64,000 nucleotides of DNA from Capitella teleta (lineage: Eukaryota > Annelida > Polychaeta > Capitellidae). Below the pieces are notes generated by a model. It saw only the letters and a list, made by a program, of their open reading frames with translations, made no database searches and was not told the origin of the DNA. A program made the position numbers and the translations under genes. Of this stretch, positions 60,871 to 64,000 are shown piece after piece (within the stretch, counting starts at the first letter, position 1; each line of letters starts with the position of its first letter). The DNA lies in assembly GCA_000328365.1 (NCBI GenBank), contig KB309137.1, forward strand, positions 385,233 through 449,232, in the 5' to 3' direction.

Positions 60871-63800
60871 GAGACCTTTAAAGACAAAGAAAATAGAGGG
60901 ACTGGCTGTTCCCGTTATAAAGCGCACACCCACCGCTCAGAATGCGTTCTGCGCTCGATATTCACATGGCGTGATCGCGTTCTCACACCTGACTGTACTG
61001 CGCGCCCTTTTCTCTCGCTCTTTTCCACTATTGTAGAAACCAGGAAGACACCAGAACATTTAAAATAAATTTAACCAATTGCTTATTGAACTCTTGAGCT
61101 GGTTCAATAATTATAGTTTTTAACATTAATCTGTTTTCGGTGTATTTTTTTATGTGCATGTATTTGCAGCTCCTCAATCAATCTAAATCAGCAGCTCCAC
61201 AACCTGACGTTACAGGTATTTTCACTCTTCGGTCGTAGAATTTGGAAAAACGAATTCAATGAGAAATTTCCCTTCCTTCTTGTGCTGAAAACTTGAGTTA
61301 TTACGTCATGAAATATGCAAATTTTGATGCCGAAGCGTTGCTTCGATCCAATTTCTTTGGCACATAAACGCGTGACTCAAATCAAAAGTAAGCGCCCTTA
61401 CCCGGCCTACCGACGTGCGTTATGTTCTTTAATCATACGCTCTATTATTGCATGCATATTATTTTGCACCAAGTTTAGCATTGGTTAATAAAGGAACCCA
61501 AATCAGTGATGTGCATTTGGAGCCAGGCTGTTAGCTAGCCATGCGTCCATGCATCCCGGGGACGCCTCATCTCAGCTGTTTTGGGATGCCTCATTTTTTT
61601 CAAAAGGACACCTCTAATTCTTTAGAAATGACGCCTCGATTTTGCTGCAATGGACGGGTTGTGTTTTATTGTAGGACACTCACTGATTAGATGAATAACA
61701 TGTCTTTAAGAACGCTATAATTCTTATCTCGTTGTCGTATTTTTAATCTCGTTTGATAAAGTTCATAAACGTTTGTAAGAGCAAACAAACAAGCTTAATT
61801 ATCGGTCATCAAACGGCGAGTAAATATGTAAATAGCGGTGGACTTTCTTGGCATTGGGAGGTCAGGAACTCCTCAGTGATGTTATTCGCGAAGAGCGTTC
61901 GTCCATCTCTTTGATTTAATTGTCGTCTGTGGGCTTTGTTTCTTCGGCAAATAGTTCAATCCAATTTTAGTATTTTTTTTTTATTTTTTTTTCTGAGGCG
62001 TCGCTGTCATTGGCCTAATTTTGAGATATTCTAAATACGCCTTACTGCCTTAGCCAATCGTGTTTCAGGTGGCCCGATTAACCCACAGCATGTCTTCCCG
62101 GTAATAACCACTACTAGTTTTAGTTTTTATTTCGCAGGATTAGCTGATCCCCCGACAACAACAAGCGTGAACTTTCATTTTAAACCTTTATCCATTTGCT
62201 GCTACTTGTTTTTAACTTACTCTTCACTCAGACATCAGAATCTCTGTTGATCAATTTATTTATCTATATTTATAGTCTATTGCATAGAGAGATCAGTGTC
62301 ATCTGTTCTTGTGATTTGTGTTTGATATCGCTTAAAGACTCACTAGTGCATAGGTATTGTTGTTGTTGATAATGTTATAAGTTTTGAAACCAAAACAATA
62401 TAGTAACCAGTAAATTTTATGTGCATATAATGCAAAAAATTGCCCTGAAGATTCGAAGATACTAAGTACATGTACTACAATCAATATAATGGTTCATTTG
62501 TGGACCATCTATATTCAATCCCCTCAAAATACAATACATTTCATGTAAAGATTGTGGTTATATTATGTAAGTGATGAAGTGATGTTTTGATTAAATGATA
62601 GGGGAAATGATCGAAGCCTCAAGCAAAACTTCCTCAGATGCTGAGTTTACAAATATTACGTAAGGGGTCCAGTGAAGTTTTGAATAAATTATGGGGAAAT
62701 TGAAACCTCAAGCAAAGGATCTTGACCTAAAACTTCCTCGGTAATCCCTTTGTTGTCTTATTTCTTTGACAAGTGGACATATAATACACTTAATAAACAA
62801 GACTTTTGTGTTTTCTATGAAAATTATGGTCACTGCGCTCGATGCTGCCCTTGTCACGTCAGCGTTCCGAGGCCTTTTTGGTAATCCTCGAATAAGTTGG
62901 ACACCATGTACAAAAATCCTAGCTAACAACCTGTTTGGAGCCATAGCAAAAAGTCAGCGTAATGCACTTATAATGTATAGTAAACATGGAGGCTTGTTCC
63001 GACGGGTCAGTCATAGAGGAAGTATATTATTCTTTCTCTTTGGTTCAATATGCTGTTGATAAATTTAAGCCATTTCAGATTTCCACATTTCAAAATCTTG
63101 GTCATTGATCGTTCTGGTCAGGAAAATTTTTAATTAAAAAAAAAAAGATATATAAAAAAGAGAAGCTATTTCTAATTAGTTCCTCTGTAAATGCGTAGAG
63201 ATGATGCACACCACTATTTCGACAGTACTAGGCGTACATTCAAAAGGGAGGCAATATATTGGATCGGGTCCAGATTTATTATATCCCTAAGCCACCAGAA
63301 AATACAAAACGAAGGACCTGCTGTTAACAGGATAGTGTCCTTCGACGACAAAAGAGGAAGAATGTACAAGTACTAGTGCCGGAATGTCAACGTGCTACAC
63401 AACGCTCTACATCATGTTTTGGTGTGTAATAAATCATAACACACTTCTCGATCAAAATGCTCTGGAGATTGCGTATTCATAACGCTCTCCTTCTGACAAC
63501 ATATTTTATGATTACATATCCATTGATATCTCTGATGTCTGCTTGGCTGCTTCGAGGACAGTCACTTTCGTTTTCACCATAATTTCGTATTTGACAAATA
63601 CCAGCCCTAGTTGGCATGGTCCCCTAGACTGCTATAGTAAGCTATACATGTAATATCAATAGCACGTTCACATGATTACACACGCATACCGTTTTAATGC
63701 TATATATAATGTAACGATAAGGTAAGGGGACGTTCGATGATGATTATCCATCGTCCGGGACCCTGTTTGCCACCTAAAGTGGAAATATCGCAGAATGTTG

Positions 63801-64000
63801 AGTGCCCTTTATTAATTGACATAAATCGACATACATGTTAATGAAATTGAAATCGAAATTATAGGAAAACATGATGGCGTGTTGGACTAACCTTACCAAG
63901 TATTTAGTTCTCTTATCTCAGCGTCGTTTTTACTTTGCGATCTGTTTTGCAACGCTTTCTGAGAAATGCGTAGCACCACTGAAAAGCACTGAGATGTAAC
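60871..64000. other. Gene-free right end
   Basis: No gene was recognised. Two diverged copies of the dispersed motif, AATCATAACACACT (63432-63445) and ATTCATAACGCTCT (63475-63488), lie 43 bp apart in the same orientation, and GTGCGTTATG lies at 61416-61425. T/A runs occur near 61970-61990 and 63137-63147. Confidence 0.5.

Noticed and set aside
62752-63059. Open frames on both strands near the right end
   Set aside because: Neither translation matches a family I know, and no splice structure supports an exon.

Overview
The window is animal nuclear DNA. It carries five recognisable multi-exon genes: MRPL19 (mitochondrial ribosome), STK40 (pseudokinase), an EVA1C-type two-SUEL-domain membrane receptor, CFAP298 (motile-cilium assembly) and ARID1 (BAF/SWI-SNF subunit). 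Together they indicate a metazoan. Many introns are only 47-60 bp, others reach 8 kb. No sequence here fixes the phylum; a marine invertebrate is likely and an early-branching one is possible. No viral fossil was recognised.

Layout: 1-7.9 kb is gene-free, with a 15-16 bp tandem repeat, a decayed LINE reverse-transcriptase fragment, T-tracts and a tRNA-like repeat. MRPL19 lies on the minus strand (8001-9819). A nest of small repeats follows at 10.3-13.55 kb: foldback MITEs, an inverted-repeat family, a tRNA-like repeat and a 57-bp perfect palindrome. STK40 is on the plus strand (13821-15601), with a 1.07-kb non-autonomous hAT element behind it. EVA1C is on the plus strand (18323-33188) with an 8.2-kb first intron that holds a full SINE with target-site duplication. 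CFAP298 converges on it from the minus strand (34848-36061). ARID1 fills 38496-59898 on the minus strand. 60-64 kb shows an upstream region of ARID1 and no recognised gene.

Every gene model below was built by joining exons at splice sites with matching phase. All five give a full-length protein ending in a stop: 301, 459, 481, 293 and about 2810 residues.

Two observations stand out. First, gene order. From memory of the human map, EVA1A sits beside MRPL19 (2p12), EVA1B beside STK40 (1p34.3) and EVA1C beside CFAP298 (21q22.11, convergent). Here one EVA1 gene lies in one block with all three neighbours, so the window looks like the unduplicated ancestral neighbourhood. Second, a dispersed motif with consensus AATCATAACGCACT. 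Its 9-base core ATCATAACG occurs 17 times exactly on the two strands (about 0.5 expected by chance), often as short hairpins. Several of these lie in small EVA1C introns, one overlaps the MRPL19 stop codon and one lies upstream of CFAP298. I cannot assign it to a known element.
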